This document shows positions 26,175-35,781 of a stretch of DNA of 64,000 nucleotides, piece after piece. Source of the DNA: Flagellimonas pacifica (GTDB taxonomy: Bacteria; Bacteroidota; Bacteroidia; Flavobacteriales; Flavobacteriaceae); contig NZ_OBEH01000002.1 of assembly GCF_900215465.1 (NCBI RefSeq), positions 804,937 to 868,936 of the forward strand, given 5' to 3'. The stretch's first letter is position 1. Every line of letters begins with the position of its first letter. The translations under genes and the position numbers were made by a program. Under the pieces are notes generated by a model. The model saw only the letters and a program-made list of their open reading frames with translations. It did no database searches and was not told the DNA's origin.

Positions 26175-28285
26175 TTTCCAAAAGTTTTATCAATATATTT
26201 TTGCTGTTCCAAACTTAAGGTTGGATAAATGTTTTTAAGCCTTTCCTTATTCTCTTCTTCCTTCCAAAACTCTTTGAGCATTTTTCGACATGATTTTTTA
26301 AAATGCCAAACATGGTGGTTGCAAGCTTTAATCAAGTTTTTTACAGTTTCATCATTAAAGGCCCCAATGCTTTTAAGGTATTGAAATGCTAACAAACGTA
26401 CCTCAAAATGATGCTCAGTGCTCGTATAGTCACTTAACTCTTTAAAAAAATCTGGTTTAGATATGATTTGATATTCCGGTGTGACCAAAGCCAAAGTCAA
26501 CCATAATAAACGAACATTTTTGTTGGGTAGTCCAATGATTTTAGCTGTTTTGTTCAAATAGATATTTCGTTGTTCGGGGAAATCTGTCCATAATCTATAT
26601 AATGCCGATTCAATGGTTTTGTAACTTTCATCCATCAATAGATTTTCAAATGCCGTTTGAATATCAGCGGAAACTTTTTCCAATGAAAAAGCCACTGCTT
26701 GACGCACCTTAAGGCTTTCATTGTTTAATATGCTTTTTATGAATTCTGCAGATAATTCATTTCCATAGTCTAAAAGTACTTGGTGTTTTAATCTATCCGA
26801 TATCAACATGCCCCATTTTTTTTTTAATATAGATTCAGCCAAAGCGGTCATATCCCCAATGCTATCTTTTATCTCAAAATATTCATTGATGGATTTGTTT
26901 TTCTTAATCAGAAAAGTCTTCACTGCTTCAAACGGAAACTCAGATTCCTGCAACCATGCTTCCTCAAAATCCATAAGCTTCATTCCCGAAGCTTTTTCCA
27001 TTTCCCATATAAAATCTGAAATGGTAACGTTCTGGTAAGCATATTTAGTCAAATAGTTCTGTATTCCTTGCTTAAAATTGGAATCCCCTACCCTTTCTCT
27101 TAACATCACCAATGCCCAAGCTCCTTTTTCATAAAAAGTAAGACTTCCGGCACCGGAGTCTATCAACGCCTCTCCATTTCCTTCTCCAGAAAAGTTGTCC
27201 AATGCCCAAGCCGTTTCTAACAAACGCCAGTAAAAATAATCTTCTCCAAAAATGTCCTTTTCAGCTAAATATGCATAATAGGTGGCAAATCCTTCGTGCA
27301 ACCAATGGTGTTTCCCACCTTGTTCGGTCACTAGGTTTCCAAACCACTGATGGGCCATTTCATGGGCATTTACGTTGACAAAGTTCTTGTCCATGAATGC
27401 CGTTGAGTCCACCACAAAAGTGTTGGAGAAAATGGTGGCGCCGGTATTCTCCATTCCAGCATATAAAAAATCATGAACTGGCACCTGCTTATAGTTTTGC
27501 CAGGGGTACGGCACCCCGATTTCATTTTCCAAAAAATTAAAGATTTCTTTGGTATAGCGATAGGTGGGTTCGACTTTTAAGCTATCCTTGGGTTCGTAAT
27601 ATAATTCAACGGAAATACCAGATGTTGATTGAATTGTTTTCTTGTCAAAATTGCCAATGGCAAAACCTACCAAATAACTGCTCATGGGTTGTTCCATATC
27701 AAATTTCCATAAGAACGCGTGAGATTCAGGCAAGGTATCTTTTGCCATAAGCCTACCATTTGAAACAACAGTATAGTTTTCATCTAAGATAAAATTCAAA
27801 TCAAACTCTATCTTATCATTCATATCATCCAAACTAGGCAGCCAATGGCTTGTGTATTTGCCTTGGCCTTGGGTCCAAACTTGCTCATTTCCCATAATTG
27901 TATCATCCCATCCTGAAAAGTAGACCGTTTGGCTTGGGGTTGCTCTGTATTCAAAACGTAAAGTATAGGCTGCCCCTTTTTCAAACTTCCCTTTAATAAT
28001 TAGTTTATCCTTTTTTACAAACGGATCTATCTTAACATCCAAACTTTTATGAGTTCGGTATTTGGACATTCTTATTTTGTTAAAAGACATGTCATGTGCA
28101 TCCAAAAAAATGGAATCCACATTTTTTAAAGGCCAAAACTGAACACTATATCTTCCTGAAATTTTCTTTTCATTAGGTTGAATATAAATATCTGCTCCAC
28201 AGAATTTAAAATCCACATCATCTTGGATTTGAGCACTTAAAAGCTTAAGTGATAGGAAAAAAATAAGTGTGAGGCCAAGCTTCAT
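26171..28285 (-). CDS. M1 family aminopeptidase, exported
   Basis: A 704-residue zinc aminopeptidase with a signal peptide (LTLIFFLSLKLLSA). The catalytic motif HEMAHQWFGN lies near residue 307, followed 18 residues later by the third ligand in W-L-HEGFATYY. The exopeptidase motif of the family is represented by GMENTGATIF near residue 270 (GxMEN). The C-terminal ~200 residues form the ERAP-like helical repeat domain. It removes N-terminal residues from peptides in the periplasm. The upstream M1-like protein at 2550 lacks these residues. This gene is divergent from recG; the ATG lies 46 bases from recG's chosen start. Confidence 0.95.
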   Translation of the reverse strand: MKLGLTLIFFLSLKLLSAQIQDDVDFKFCGADIYIQPNEKKISGRYSVQFWPLKNVDSIFLDAHDMSFNKIRMSKYRTHKSLDVKIDPFVKKDKLIIKGKFEKGAAYTLRFEYRATPSQTVYFSGWDDTIMGNEQVWTQGQGKYTSHWLPSLDDMNDKIEFDLNFILDENYTVVSNGRLMAKDTLPESHAFLWKFDMEQPMSSYLVGFAIGNFDKKTIQSTSGISVELYYEPKDSLKVEPTYRYTKEIFNFLENEIGVPYPWQNYKQVPVHDFLYAGMENTGATIFSNTFVVDSTAFMDKNFVNVNAHEMAHQWFGNLVTEQGGKHHWLHEGFATYYAYLAEKDIFGEDYFYWRLLETAWALDNFSGEGNGEALIDSGAGSLTFYEKGAWALVMLRERVGDSNFKQGIQNYLTKYAYQNVTISDFIWEMEKASGMKLMDFEEAWLQESEFPFEAVKTFLIKKNKSINEYFEIKDSIGDMTALAESILKKKWGMLISDRLKHQVLLDYGNELSAEFIKSILNNESLKVRQAVAFSLEKVSADIQTAFENLLMDESYKTIESALYRLWTDFPEQRNIYLNKTAKIIGLPNKNVRLLWLTLALVTPEYQIISKPDFFKELSDYTSTEHHFEVRLLAFQYLKSIGAFNDETVKNLIKACNHHVWHFKKSCRKMLKEFWKEEENKERLKNIYPTLSLEQQKYIDKTFGK

Positions 28286-28331
28286 ATTGGGGATGTATCA
28301 AAAGTCCTTCCAAATTACATATTTTAGTTCG

Positions 28332-30437
28332 ATGAATCCCAATTTTCTACAAACTCCTATTCCGTATCTAAAAGGTGTTGGTCCAAACCGGGCTGAAACC
28401 TTGCGAACAGAATTGGGAATAGAAAGCTATCGGGATTTATTGCATCTATTTCCCAATCGCTATCTGGACAAGACCCAATATTATAAAATAATCCAATTAC
28501 AACCCAGTGGAGCCGATGTACAGATAGTGGGTAAAATTGTTCATCTTAAAACCTTGGAGCAAAAACGGGGAAAACGTTTGGTCGCTTCTTTTGTTGATGA
28601 CACGGGACAAATGGAATTAGTCTGGTTTCGTGGGCACAAATGGATCAGGGAAAACCTAAAATTGAACGAACCCTACGTGGTATTCGGTAGAACGGCCCGT
28701 TACGGAAACACTTTTTCCATGCCGCATCCGGAGATGGAACTGCTGTCAGAACATCAGCAAGGCTTAAAAGTTGCCATGCAGCCCATTTATCCTTCCACCG
28801 AAAAATTGAGTACCAAGGGCATTACCAACCGGGTAATCAGTAAAATGGTGCAACAGTTATTTTTGGATTGCAAAGGAAAATTTCCTGAATCATTAGCACC
28901 ATCTATAATTGAAGAATTGCGTTTGATTTCAAAAAGCGAGGCTCTTTTCAATATCCATTTCCCAAAAAATCAGGAGTTATTGGCCAAAGCTCAGTTCCGG
29001 TTAAAGTTTGAAGAACTGTTTTTTGTGCAATTGCAACTGATTTCAAAAAAAATACTTCGTAAGCATAAAATTAAAGGACTACGATTTGATCAAGTGGGTG
29101 ATAATTTCAATACCTTTTTTAGCGAACACCTTCCTTTTGAATTGACCAATGCCCAAAAAAGGGTCATTAAGGAAATTAGAAAAGATATGGGCAGTAATGC
29201 TCAAATGAATCGATTACTTCAAGGGGATGTAGGTTCTGGAAAAACCATTGTAGCTCTTTTGTGTATGCTTTTGGCTGCGGACAATGGGTTTCAAAGTTGT
29301 TTGGTAGCGCCCACGGAAATATTAGCTCAACAACATTATAATGGCTTAAAGGAATTGTTGGGCAAAATGGATGTGAAAATTGCCCTTCTGACCGGTTCAA
29401 CCAAAAAATCTGAACGAACCCTATTACATAATCAGCTAGAAAATGGTAATCTCAATATTTTAGTCGGAACACATGCTGTTCTTGAGGACAAGGTGCAGTT
29501 TAAAAATCTGGGATTGGCCATTATTGATGAGCAACATCGGTTTGGGGTGGCCCAACGTTCCAAACTATGGCACAAAAATGAAATTCCTCCACACATTTTG
29601 GTCATGACCGCTACGCCTATTCCAAGAACCTTGGCAATGAGTCTGTATGGAGATTTGGATATTTCCGTAATTGATGAGCTTCCTCCCGGGCGAAAACCCA
29701 TTAAAACTGTACATCGATTTGACAGCAATAGGTTGAAGGTTTTTCAATTCATCAAAGATGAAATCAAAAAAGGAAGGCAAATTTATATTGTTTATCCGCT
29801 GATCAAAGAATCCGAAGCTTTAGATTATAAAGATTTGATGGATGGTTATGAGAGTATTGCCCGTGATTTTCCCAAGTCAGACTATCAAATCTCCATTGTA
29901 CACGGTAAGATGAAACCGGCTGACAAGGATTACGAAATGGAACGTTTTGTAAAAGGTGAGACCCAAATTATGGTGGCAACAACCGTTATTGAAGTGGGCG
30001 TAAATGTGCCCAATGCGTCTGTGATGATCATTGAAAGTGCAGAACGTTTTGGTCTCTCTCAATTACACCAGCTACGCGGACGTGTTGGAAGAGGTGCAGA
30101 ACAGAGTTTCTGTATCTTAATGACCAGCCATAAATTATCTGAGGATGCCAAAACACGCTTGCAGACCATGGTTCGCACCAATGATGGCTTTGAAATTGCA
30201 GAAGTGGATTTAAAACTTCGCGGACCTGGGGATTTAATGGGAACGCAACAAAGCGGATTGCTCAACCTGAAGATTGCGGACATTGTAAAGGACAATCAAA
30301 TATTAAAAACGGCGCGATATCACGCCTTGCAACTGCTAAAAAATGACCCAAGATTGGAAAAAGAAGAAAACAAATACATCTTGATAGCCTATACCAAAAT
30401 GATGCAACAGTCCAATATCTGGAATTACATCAGCTAA
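28332..30437 (+). CDS. recG: ATP-dependent DNA helicase RecG
   Basis: Branch-migration helicase that regresses stalled forks. The ATG at 28332 (701 residues) is chosen because MNPNFLQTPIPYLKGVGP begins the conserved N-terminal wedge domain; a longer in-frame start at 28269 would overlap the divergent gene. Walker A GDVGSGKT lies near residues 298-305, the DEQHR box near 398, and QLRGRVGRGAEQS is the motif VI region near 580. Length and layout are normal. Confidence 0.96.
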   Translation: MNPNFLQTPIPYLKGVGPNRAETLRTELGIESYRDLLHLFPNRYLDKTQYYKIIQLQPSGADVQIVGKIVHLKTLEQKRGKRLVASFVDDTGQMELVWFRGHKWIRENLKLNEPYVVFGRTARYGNTFSMPHPEMELLSEHQQGLKVAMQPIYPSTEKLSTKGITNRVISKMVQQLFLDCKGKFPESLAPSIIEELRLISKSEALFNIHFPKNQELLAKAQFRLKFEELFFVQLQLISKKILRKHKIKGLRFDQVGDNFNTFFSEHLPFELTNAQKRVIKEIRKDMGSNAQMNRLLQGDVGSGKTIVALLCMLLAADNGFQSCLVAPTEILAQQHYNGLKELLGKMDVKIALLTGSTKKSERTLLHNQLENGNLNILVGTHAVLEDKVQFKNLGLAIIDEQHRFGVAQRSKLWHKNEIPPHILVMTATPIPRTLAMSLYGDLDISVIDELPPGRKPIKTVHRFDSNRLKVFQFIKDEIKKGRQIYIVYPLIKESEALDYKDLMDGYESIARDFPKSDYQISIVHGKMKPADKDYEMERFVKGETQIMVATTVIEVGVNVPNASVMIIESAERFGLSQLHQLRGRVGRGAEQSFCILMTSHKLSEDAKTRLQTMVRTNDGFEIAEVDLKLRGPGDLMGTQQSGLLNLKIADIVKDNQILKTARYHALQLLKNDPRLEKEENKYILIAYTKMMQQSNIWNYIS

Positions 30438-30464
30438 TCATTGGACATCTATCAAAAACAAGAA

Positions 30465-30482
30465 GCCCGGTAAAAACCGGGC
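30465..30482 (-). terminator. Intrinsic terminator for the DUF2911 gene
   Basis: GCCCGG / CCGGGC stem with a six-base loop. In the minus direction a T-rich tail (CTTCTTGTTTTTG) follows, so it should end transcription of the convergent DUF2911 gene; the plus-direction tail is weak. Confidence 0.85.
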
Positions 30483-30509
30483 CTCCAAAACTTCTGGTAT
30501 TAGTATTGG

Positions 30510-31622
30510 TTAATTGATTGCTTCTCCTTTTTCGGCCTTCGCCAAGTTAGCCGCCACCCTATCTTTATTTACTTGGGCTGGAGCATTCTCCATGGCAATC
30601 TTTAAATGTTTTACGGTGGATTTATTATCACCTAGTGCAGAGTAACCTCTGGCCAAACCATAATGCACGGGCCATGTACCTTTATGGTTTTTGGCGTTCC
30701 ACTTAAAGATTTCCAAGGCTTTAGAGACTTTTCCTTGCCCAATAAGTTGTCTGCCATAACCGTGTACTTGGAAAACGGTTCCTAGGGGCAATGCTTCTTC
30801 CATCAAAGCTTCTGCTTCAGTAGTTTTCCCCTGTTTTGCCAAAATCTGGGATTTTATGCTCAGGTTGTTGAAGTTCTTTTGGCTAAAGAATTGTCCAGCA
30901 ATTGCGGCATCAATCCAACCAAGAGCTTCGTCCAGATCACCTCCATTATTCAAGGCAAAGTTTGCCGCCTGCTCCCAGGTCTGACGATTAAATCCAGGAT
31001 TGGTCTGTAGTTTTTGACGAATTTCTGCCAATACATTATTGGTTACATCAACTTCAACTTTAAATGGAATCTGCTTTTTTTCCCAGTTTAATGCAACTAC
31101 AGCAGAAGTGGCATCAACGTCGTTAAAAGTAAACAAAAGCTGTTCCACATGACCAATCTCCTTCGTTTCCACATCTACACGCAAAGCATCCTCACTAGGC
31201 TCATAAAAATAACTTCCCCACGCACCATGGTTCTTTGAAAAAATCACGGTTGCAGTGTTATCTTCATTCACGATCATATGCAGTCCGTATTTTCCAGCTG
31301 GCAATGTTTTACCACCAATAGTTAGGTCATGAGAAGTTTTAAACATCGTGTTCTCATTCGCACCAGCTCTCCATGGAGATTCTTTGGCCGTACCAAATCC
31401 AAGATTGTTCATGCCATATGGCACCAAAGCACCCCATATTTCTCTTTCATTTACACTGGGTCTAGAGTAAATAACGGAAACGTCTGTAGTTCCAATTCGC
31501 TGGGAAACTTTTGCCTTCTGACTACCTTGGGGCAAGAAAGTAAGTTGTGCAAACGTGCTGTTGGAAATACAAAAAATCGCAATTAAAATCATGGCCGAAA
31601 TGGCCGAGTAACTTTTTTTCAT
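30510..31622 (-). CDS. DUF2911 domain protein with TPR-like C-terminus, exported
   Basis: A 370-residue exported protein; signal peptide MILIAIFCISNSTFA near the N-terminus. Residues ~35-190 are DUF2911, with SRPSVNEREIWG, PWRAGANENT and LPAGKYGLHM. The C-terminal ~160 residues form TPR-like helical hairpins (e.g. ALFLEAL-type pattern around ILAKQGKTTEAEALMEEA). The function is unknown; TPRs suggest protein partners. Promoter sequences must lie in the 409-base gap shared with leuC. Confidence 0.9.
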   Translation of the reverse strand: MKKSYSAISAMILIAIFCISNSTFAQLTFLPQGSQKAKVSQRIGTTDVSVIYSRPSVNEREIWGALVPYGMNNLGFGTAKESPWRAGANENTMFKTSHDLTIGGKTLPAGKYGLHMIVNEDNTATVIFSKNHGAWGSYFYEPSEDALRVDVETKEIGHVEQLLFTFNDVDATSAVVALNWEKKQIPFKVEVDVTNNVLAEIRQKLQTNPGFNRQTWEQAANFALNNGGDLDEALGWIDAAIAGQFFSQKNFNNLSIKSQILAKQGKTTEAEALMEEALPLGTVFQVHGYGRQLIGQGKVSKALEIFKWNAKNHKGTWPVHYGLARGYSALGDNKSTVKHLKIAMENAPAQVNKDRVAANLAKAEKGEAIN

Positions 31623-32031
31623 TTGTTCGTTTTAGATGAGTTAATGAATAAACTTTTAGGTCGTTCCCTCTAAAGTAGTCAGCGTGTTGCTTTAATTCCG
31701 TTACAGCAATGTTAAAATAAAATGAAGTGCGTTAAAACATCCCTGAACGACCTTAATTAACTAGGAACCAACACTTAAAAACAGGTGAGTGCATTTATTG
31801 GTATTATTGGCACATTTTAGGATTCTCAAAAATGACCCATTAAGGCAATCTTAAGGTTTTTGATGTTTCCAAGAAACGAATTAGTTTTTAGGTTAAACTT
31901 ATTTTTAATAGAAAGCCAGCTTTTGGTTAGTTGAAAAACATGTCTTGAACATCGTAATTTTTACCTTAAGATGGCCACAGTTTTTATTTCATACTTTAAA
32001 TTTACCAGCTTATAAATTATTGAACGTAACG
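31623..32031. other. 409-base divergent gap between DUF2911 and leuC
   Basis: Holds the starts of two divergent transcripts. A perfect 9-bp inverted repeat AGGTCGTTC (31658-31666) / GAACGACCT (31745-31753), separated by 78 bases, may be a pair of operator half-sites. A short open frame at 31785-31820 contains three Ile codons but has no terminator after it. I see no RNA gene. Confidence 0.5.
31931..31962 (+). promoter_or_regulatory. Candidate promoter of the leu operon
   Basis: TTG (31931-31933) and TAATTTTT (31955-31962) are spaced 21 bases apart, close to the Bacteroidota -33/-7 arrangement. The leuC ATG follows about 70 bases later. Confidence 0.35.
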
Positions 32032-33441
32032 ATGAGTAAAACACTATTTGATAAGGTTTGGGATTCGCATGTGGTGCAACAAATAGAGAATGGTCCCGAT
32101 GTACTTTTTATTGATAGACATTTAGTGCACGAAGTAACAAGTCCGGTAGCTTTTCTGGGTTTAAAAAATAGAGATATAAAAGTGTTGTATCCTGAGCGCA
32201 CTTTTGCGACTGCGGATCACAACACACCTACACGTAACCAACATTTGCCTGTTAAGGATAAGCTTTCTGCCAACCAATTAAAAGCACTGGAAGAAAATTC
32301 CAAAGCCCATAACATTCCCTATTGGGGTCTTGGGCATGAGAAAAATGGAATTGTACATGTAATTGGACCTGAGAATGGGATAACGGTTCCCGGGGCAACT
32401 ATTGTTTGTGGAGATTCTCATACTTCCACTCATGGAGCTTTTGGAGCCATAGCTTTCGGAATTGGGACCAGTGAGGTAGAAATGGTGCTATCCACCCAAT
32501 GCATCATGCAGCCAAAACCAAAAAGCATGCGTATCAATGTTAATGGGAAGCTGAACAAAGCAGTTACTCCAAAAGACGTTGCGCTTTTTATCATTTCCAA
32601 ATTAACAACATCAGGAGCCACAGGCTATTTTGTGGAATATGCCGGTGACGTTTTTAGAGATATGTCTATGGAAGGCCGAATGACCGTGTGTAACCTGAGT
32701 ATTGAAATGGGTGCCCGTGGTGGTATGATCGCTCCGGATGAAAAAACATTTGACTACGTAGAAGGGAAAGAATATGCACCTAAAGGTGCCGATTGGAATA
32801 AAGCCACGGAATACTGGCAGACATTATATTCTGATGATGATGCCACTTTTGATAAAGAAATCAATTTTGATGCTTCCGAAATTGAGCCTATGATCACCTA
32901 CGGAACCAATCCGGGCATGGGTATGGGTATCAGCAATGATATTCCAATGGCAGAAGCAGTTGAAGGAGGTATGGCCACCTATAAAAAATCATTAAACTAT
33001 ATGGCTTTTGCAGAAGGTGATGCCATGATCGGAAAGCCAATTGACTTTGTATTCTTGGGTAGTTGTACCAATGGTAGGATTGAAGATTTCAGGGCATTTG
33101 CTTCGATAATAAAAGGAAGAAAAAAAGCCGATAATGTTACCGCATGGTTGGTTCCTGGCTCACATCGCGTGGAAGAAGCCATTAAAGAAGAAGGTATTTT
33201 GGACATTCTGAACACCGCTGGTTTTGAATTGAGGGAGCCTGGATGCTCTGCATGCTTGGCCATGAACGATGATAAGATTCCTGCAGGAAAATACGCTGTA
33301 AGCACCTCTAACCGAAACTTTGAAGGAAGACAAGGTCCTGGATCCCGTACCCTATTGGCAAGTCCTTTGGTAGCTGCTGCCGCTGCGGTAACCGGAAAAG
33401 TAACCGATCCCAGGGAATTAATGGAAGAAGTTCTCGCATAA
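32032..33441 (+). CDS. leuC: 3-isopropylmalate dehydratase large subunit
   Basis: Together with LeuD, isomerises 2- to 3-isopropylmalate (and citramalate to methylmalate) with a 4Fe-4S cluster. The ATG at 32032 is chosen (469 residues); the longer open frame from 31945 runs through a region without conserved sequence. Cluster cysteines are in LGSCTNGR (near 344) and in [11 protein letters not shown] (near 404 and 407). [17 protein letters not shown] near residue 50 is also typical. It is first gene of the leuCD-synthase-leuB operon. Confidence 0.97.
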   Translation: MSKTLFDKVWDSHVVQQIENGPDVLFIDRHLVHEVTSPVAFLGLKNRDIKVLYPERTFATADHNTPTRNQHLPVKDKLSANQLKALEENSKAHNIPYWGLGHEKNGIVHVIGPENGITVPGATIVCGDSHTSTHGAFGAIAFGIGTSEVEMVLSTQCIMQPKPKSMRINVNGKLNKAVTPKDVALFIISKLTTSGATGYFVEYAGDVFRDMSMEGRMTVCNLSIEMGARGGMIAPDEKTFDYVEGKEYAPKGADWNKATEYWQTLYSDDDATFDKEINFDASEIEPMITYGTNPGMGMGISNDIPMAEAVEGGMATYKKSLNYMAFAEGDAMIGKPIDFVFLGSCTNGRIEDFRAFASIIKGRKKADNVTAWLVPGSHRVEEAIKEEGILDILNTAGFELREPGCSACLAMNDDKIPAGKYAVSTSNRNFEGRQGPGSRTLLASPLVAAAAAVTGKVTDPRELMEEVLA

Positions 33442-33515
33442 TTTTTTAAACAGATTTCAGCTATCAGAGCTCAGAAAACTGACCGCTGATAACTGATAAC
33501 TTAAAACTGAATAAC
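33442..33515. repeat. leuC-leuD spacer with TGATAACTGATAA-type repeat
   Basis: The 74-base spacer contains TGATAACTGATAA (33487-33499) plus imperfect CTGA/TAAC units and ends CTGAATAAC before the leuD ATG. The same core recurs in the spacer before leuB (35755-35767). Confidence 0.7.
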
Positions 33516-34112
33516 ATGGCATACGATAAATTCAACATACTAAAAAGTTCAGCGGTTCCATTACCTATTGAAAATGTGGATACCGATCAGATCATACCCG
33601 CTAGATTCTTAAAAGCTACAGAGCGTAAAGGTTTTGGTGATAACTTGTTCCGTGACTGGAGGTACAACTCAGATGATACCCCAAAAGAACACTTTGTGCT
33701 CAACAATCCCATTTATAGTGGTAAAATATTGGTTGGTGGTAAAAACTTTGGTTCCGGTTCCTCTCGTGAACATGCAGCCTGGGCAGTTTATGATTATGGT
33801 TTTCGATGTGTGGTTTCCAGTTTCTTTGCTGACATCTTCAGAAACAATTGTTTGAACATAGGTGTTCTTCCAGTACAAGTAAGCCCAGAGTTTTTGGATA
33901 AAATCTTTAAGGCTATTGAAAGTAACCCAGAAACCGAATTGGAAATTAACCTTCCGGAGCAGACCATTACCATTTTGGAATCAGGAGAAAGTGAAAGCTT
34001 TGCTATCAATGATTACAAAAAAGAGAACATGCTCAATGGATTTGATGATATTGACTATCTGTTGAACATCAAAAACAATATTGAAGAATTCGCACAGAAC
34101 ACCCCTTTATAA
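33516..34112 (+). CDS. leuD: 3-isopropylmalate dehydratase small subunit
   Basis: Swivelling small subunit of the isomerase, 198 residues. IENVDTDQIIPARFLK near residue 17, GGKNFGSGSSREHAAW (the substrate-binding loop near 72) and the conserved FFADIFRNNCLNIGVLP segment are all present. The start follows the repeat-bearing spacer after leuC; the stop precedes the next gene's ATG by 34 bases. It should act only together with LeuC. Confidence 0.97.
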   Translation: MAYDKFNILKSSAVPLPIENVDTDQIIPARFLKATERKGFGDNLFRDWRYNSDDTPKEHFVLNNPIYSGKILVGGKNFGSGSSREHAAWAVYDYGFRCVVSSFFADIFRNNCLNIGVLPVQVSPEFLDKIFKAIESNPETELEINLPEQTITILESGESESFAINDYKKENMLNGFDDIDYLLNIKNNIEEFAQNTPL

Positions 34113-34146
34113 AACCATTCAAGCCTCTCAACCCAGCCATTTGAAA

Positions 34147-35664
34147 ATGAAAAAAAGGACTGTTGAAATCATGGATACCACCCTTAGGGATGGTGAACAG
34201 ACCTCCGGAGTGTCATTCTCCGCTTCGGAAAAGCTCACTTTGGCCAAATTGCTGTTGGAGGAATTGAAGGTAGATCGCATTGAAGTAGCCTCGGCTAGAG
34301 TGTCTGATGGGGAATTTGAAGCGGTTAAAAATATTACGGATTGGGCAGAAACCGAAGGTTTTATTTCCAATGTTGAGGTATTGACCTTTGTAGATGGTGG
34401 AGTTTCGCTCGATTGGATGGAGCAGGCAGGTGCCAAAGTGCAAAACTTGTTGACCAAGGGTTCGTTAAACCATTTGACTCATCAACTCAAAAAAACTCCT
34501 GAGCAACATTTTAAAGATATTGAAACCGTGGTGACAAAAGCATCGGCTTTGGGGATTTCCACCAATGTTTATCTGGAGGATTGGAGCAATGGCATGCGAA
34601 ATTCACCGGAATACGTGTTCCAATACTTGGATTTCCTGGTCACTTTGCCCGTAAAACGCATTTTATTGCCAGATACACTTGGTGTATTGACCCATCAGGA
34701 AACTTTTGAGTTTCTGCACCAGATTGTTGAACGGTATCCCGATGCCCATTTCGATTTTCATGGGCATAATGACTACGACCTAAGCGTTGCCAATGTCATG
34801 GAAGCACTAAAGGCAGGAATCCACGGACTTCATCTAACCATAAACGGTATGGGAGAACGTGCGGGGAACGCACCTTTGGCCAGTGTAGTTGCCGTAATAA
34901 ATGATTTTTTACCAGAAATTTCTATTGGCGTCAAGGAATCTTCACTCTTTAAGGTGAGCAAATTGGTCTCTGCCTTTACCGGTTTTGGTATTCCCGCCAA
35001 TAAACCAATTGTAGGAGATAATGTTTTTACACAAACTGCTGGAATACATGCAGATGGAGATAGCAAGAAGAATCTTTACTTCAACGACTTATTACCCGAG
35101 CGTTTTGGCAGAAAACGCAAATATGCTCTAGGTAAAACCTCAGGTAAGGCCAATATCCAAAAGAATCTTCAGGAGTTGGGACTGACCCTGAATGACGAAG
35201 AGCTTAAAAAAGTAACAGAGCGTATCATCGAACTTGGAGATAAAAAGGAAAGGGTCACCAAAGAGGATCTTCCGTATATCATTTCTGATGTATTGGATAG
35301 CGAACTGTACCAACAACGTGTATTTGTGAAATCTTATGTGCTCACCCATTCCAAAGGATTAAAGCCCTCCACTACCCTTTCCATTGAGATTGATGGAAAA
35401 TCATATGAAGAGAATGCCCAAGGTGATGGACAGTTTGATGCCTTTATCAACGCATTGCGAAAAGTATATCAAAAAGAGAACAGGGAATTGCCCAAATTGG
35501 TAGATTATGCGGTGCGAATCCCTCCGGGAAGTAATTCTGATGCCCTTTGTGAGACCATAATCACTTGGCAGACCAAGGACAAGGATTTTACTACCCGAGG
35601 ACTGGATTCAGATCAGACCGTATCTGCCATAAAAGCAACCGAAAAAATGCTCAACCTTGTTTAA
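34147..35664 (+). CDS. DRE-TIM synthase in the LeuA position, similar to (R)-citramalate synthase
   Basis: A 505-residue acetyl-CoA-dependent Claisen condensing enzyme: catalytic barrel (about 1-325) and C-terminal regulatory (LeuA_dimer-type) domain (about 370-505). Catalytic features are TLRDGEQT near residue 12, the metal-binding HGHND near 208, and the GERAGN loop. The substrate region reads VYLEDWSNG, where the leucine enzyme usually has FSPEDA or FSCEDA. From memory this pattern resembles the citramalate synthase of Leptospira. It may thus use pyruvate (isoleucine route), 2-oxoisovalerate (leucine) or both. ATG 34147 is chosen; a TTG two codons earlier is possible. Position between leuD and leuB supports function with both. 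Confidence 0.8.
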   Translation: MKKRTVEIMDTTLRDGEQTSGVSFSASEKLTLAKLLLEELKVDRIEVASARVSDGEFEAVKNITDWAETEGFISNVEVLTFVDGGVSLDWMEQAGAKVQNLLTKGSLNHLTHQLKKTPEQHFKDIETVVTKASALGISTNVYLEDWSNGMRNSPEYVFQYLDFLVTLPVKRILLPDTLGVLTHQETFEFLHQIVERYPDAHFDFHGHNDYDLSVANVMEALKAGIHGLHLTINGMGERAGNAPLASVVAVINDFLPEISIGVKESSLFKVSKLVSAFTGFGIPANKPIVGDNVFTQTAGIHADGDSKKNLYFNDLLPERFGRKRKYALGKTSGKANIQKNLQELGLTLNDEELKKVTERIIELGDKKERVTKEDLPYIISDVLDSELYQQRVFVKSYVLTHSKGLKPSTTLSIEIDGKSYEENAQGDGQFDAFINALRKVYQKENRELPKLVDYAVRIPPGSNSDALCETIITWQTKDKDFTTRGLDSDQTVSAIKATEKMLNLV

Positions 35665-35781
35665 AATTCAATGTGCAATGACCAATAAACAATGAGCAAC
35701 CAACAAACCCCATTCACCTTAACCTTTCATCCTGCGCACACAACAACTTATAATTGATAACTGATAATTGACCACTGAATA
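35665..35781. repeat. Spacer before leuB with short direct repeats
   Basis: Includes ACCAATAAACAATGAGCAACCAAC-like CAAT units and TGATAACTGATAA (35755-35767), the same core as in the leuC-leuD spacer, and ends CTGAATA before the leuB ATG. Confidence 0.65.

Noticed and set aside
31785-31820. Short frame with three Ile codons upstream of leuC, a possible leader peptide
   Set aside because: No terminator or competing pairing follows, and the better candidate promoter (31931-31962) lies downstream of it.
33442-35781. Possible CRISPR-like repeats in the leu operon
   Set aside because: The units are too short and irregular, with no spacers and no cas genes.
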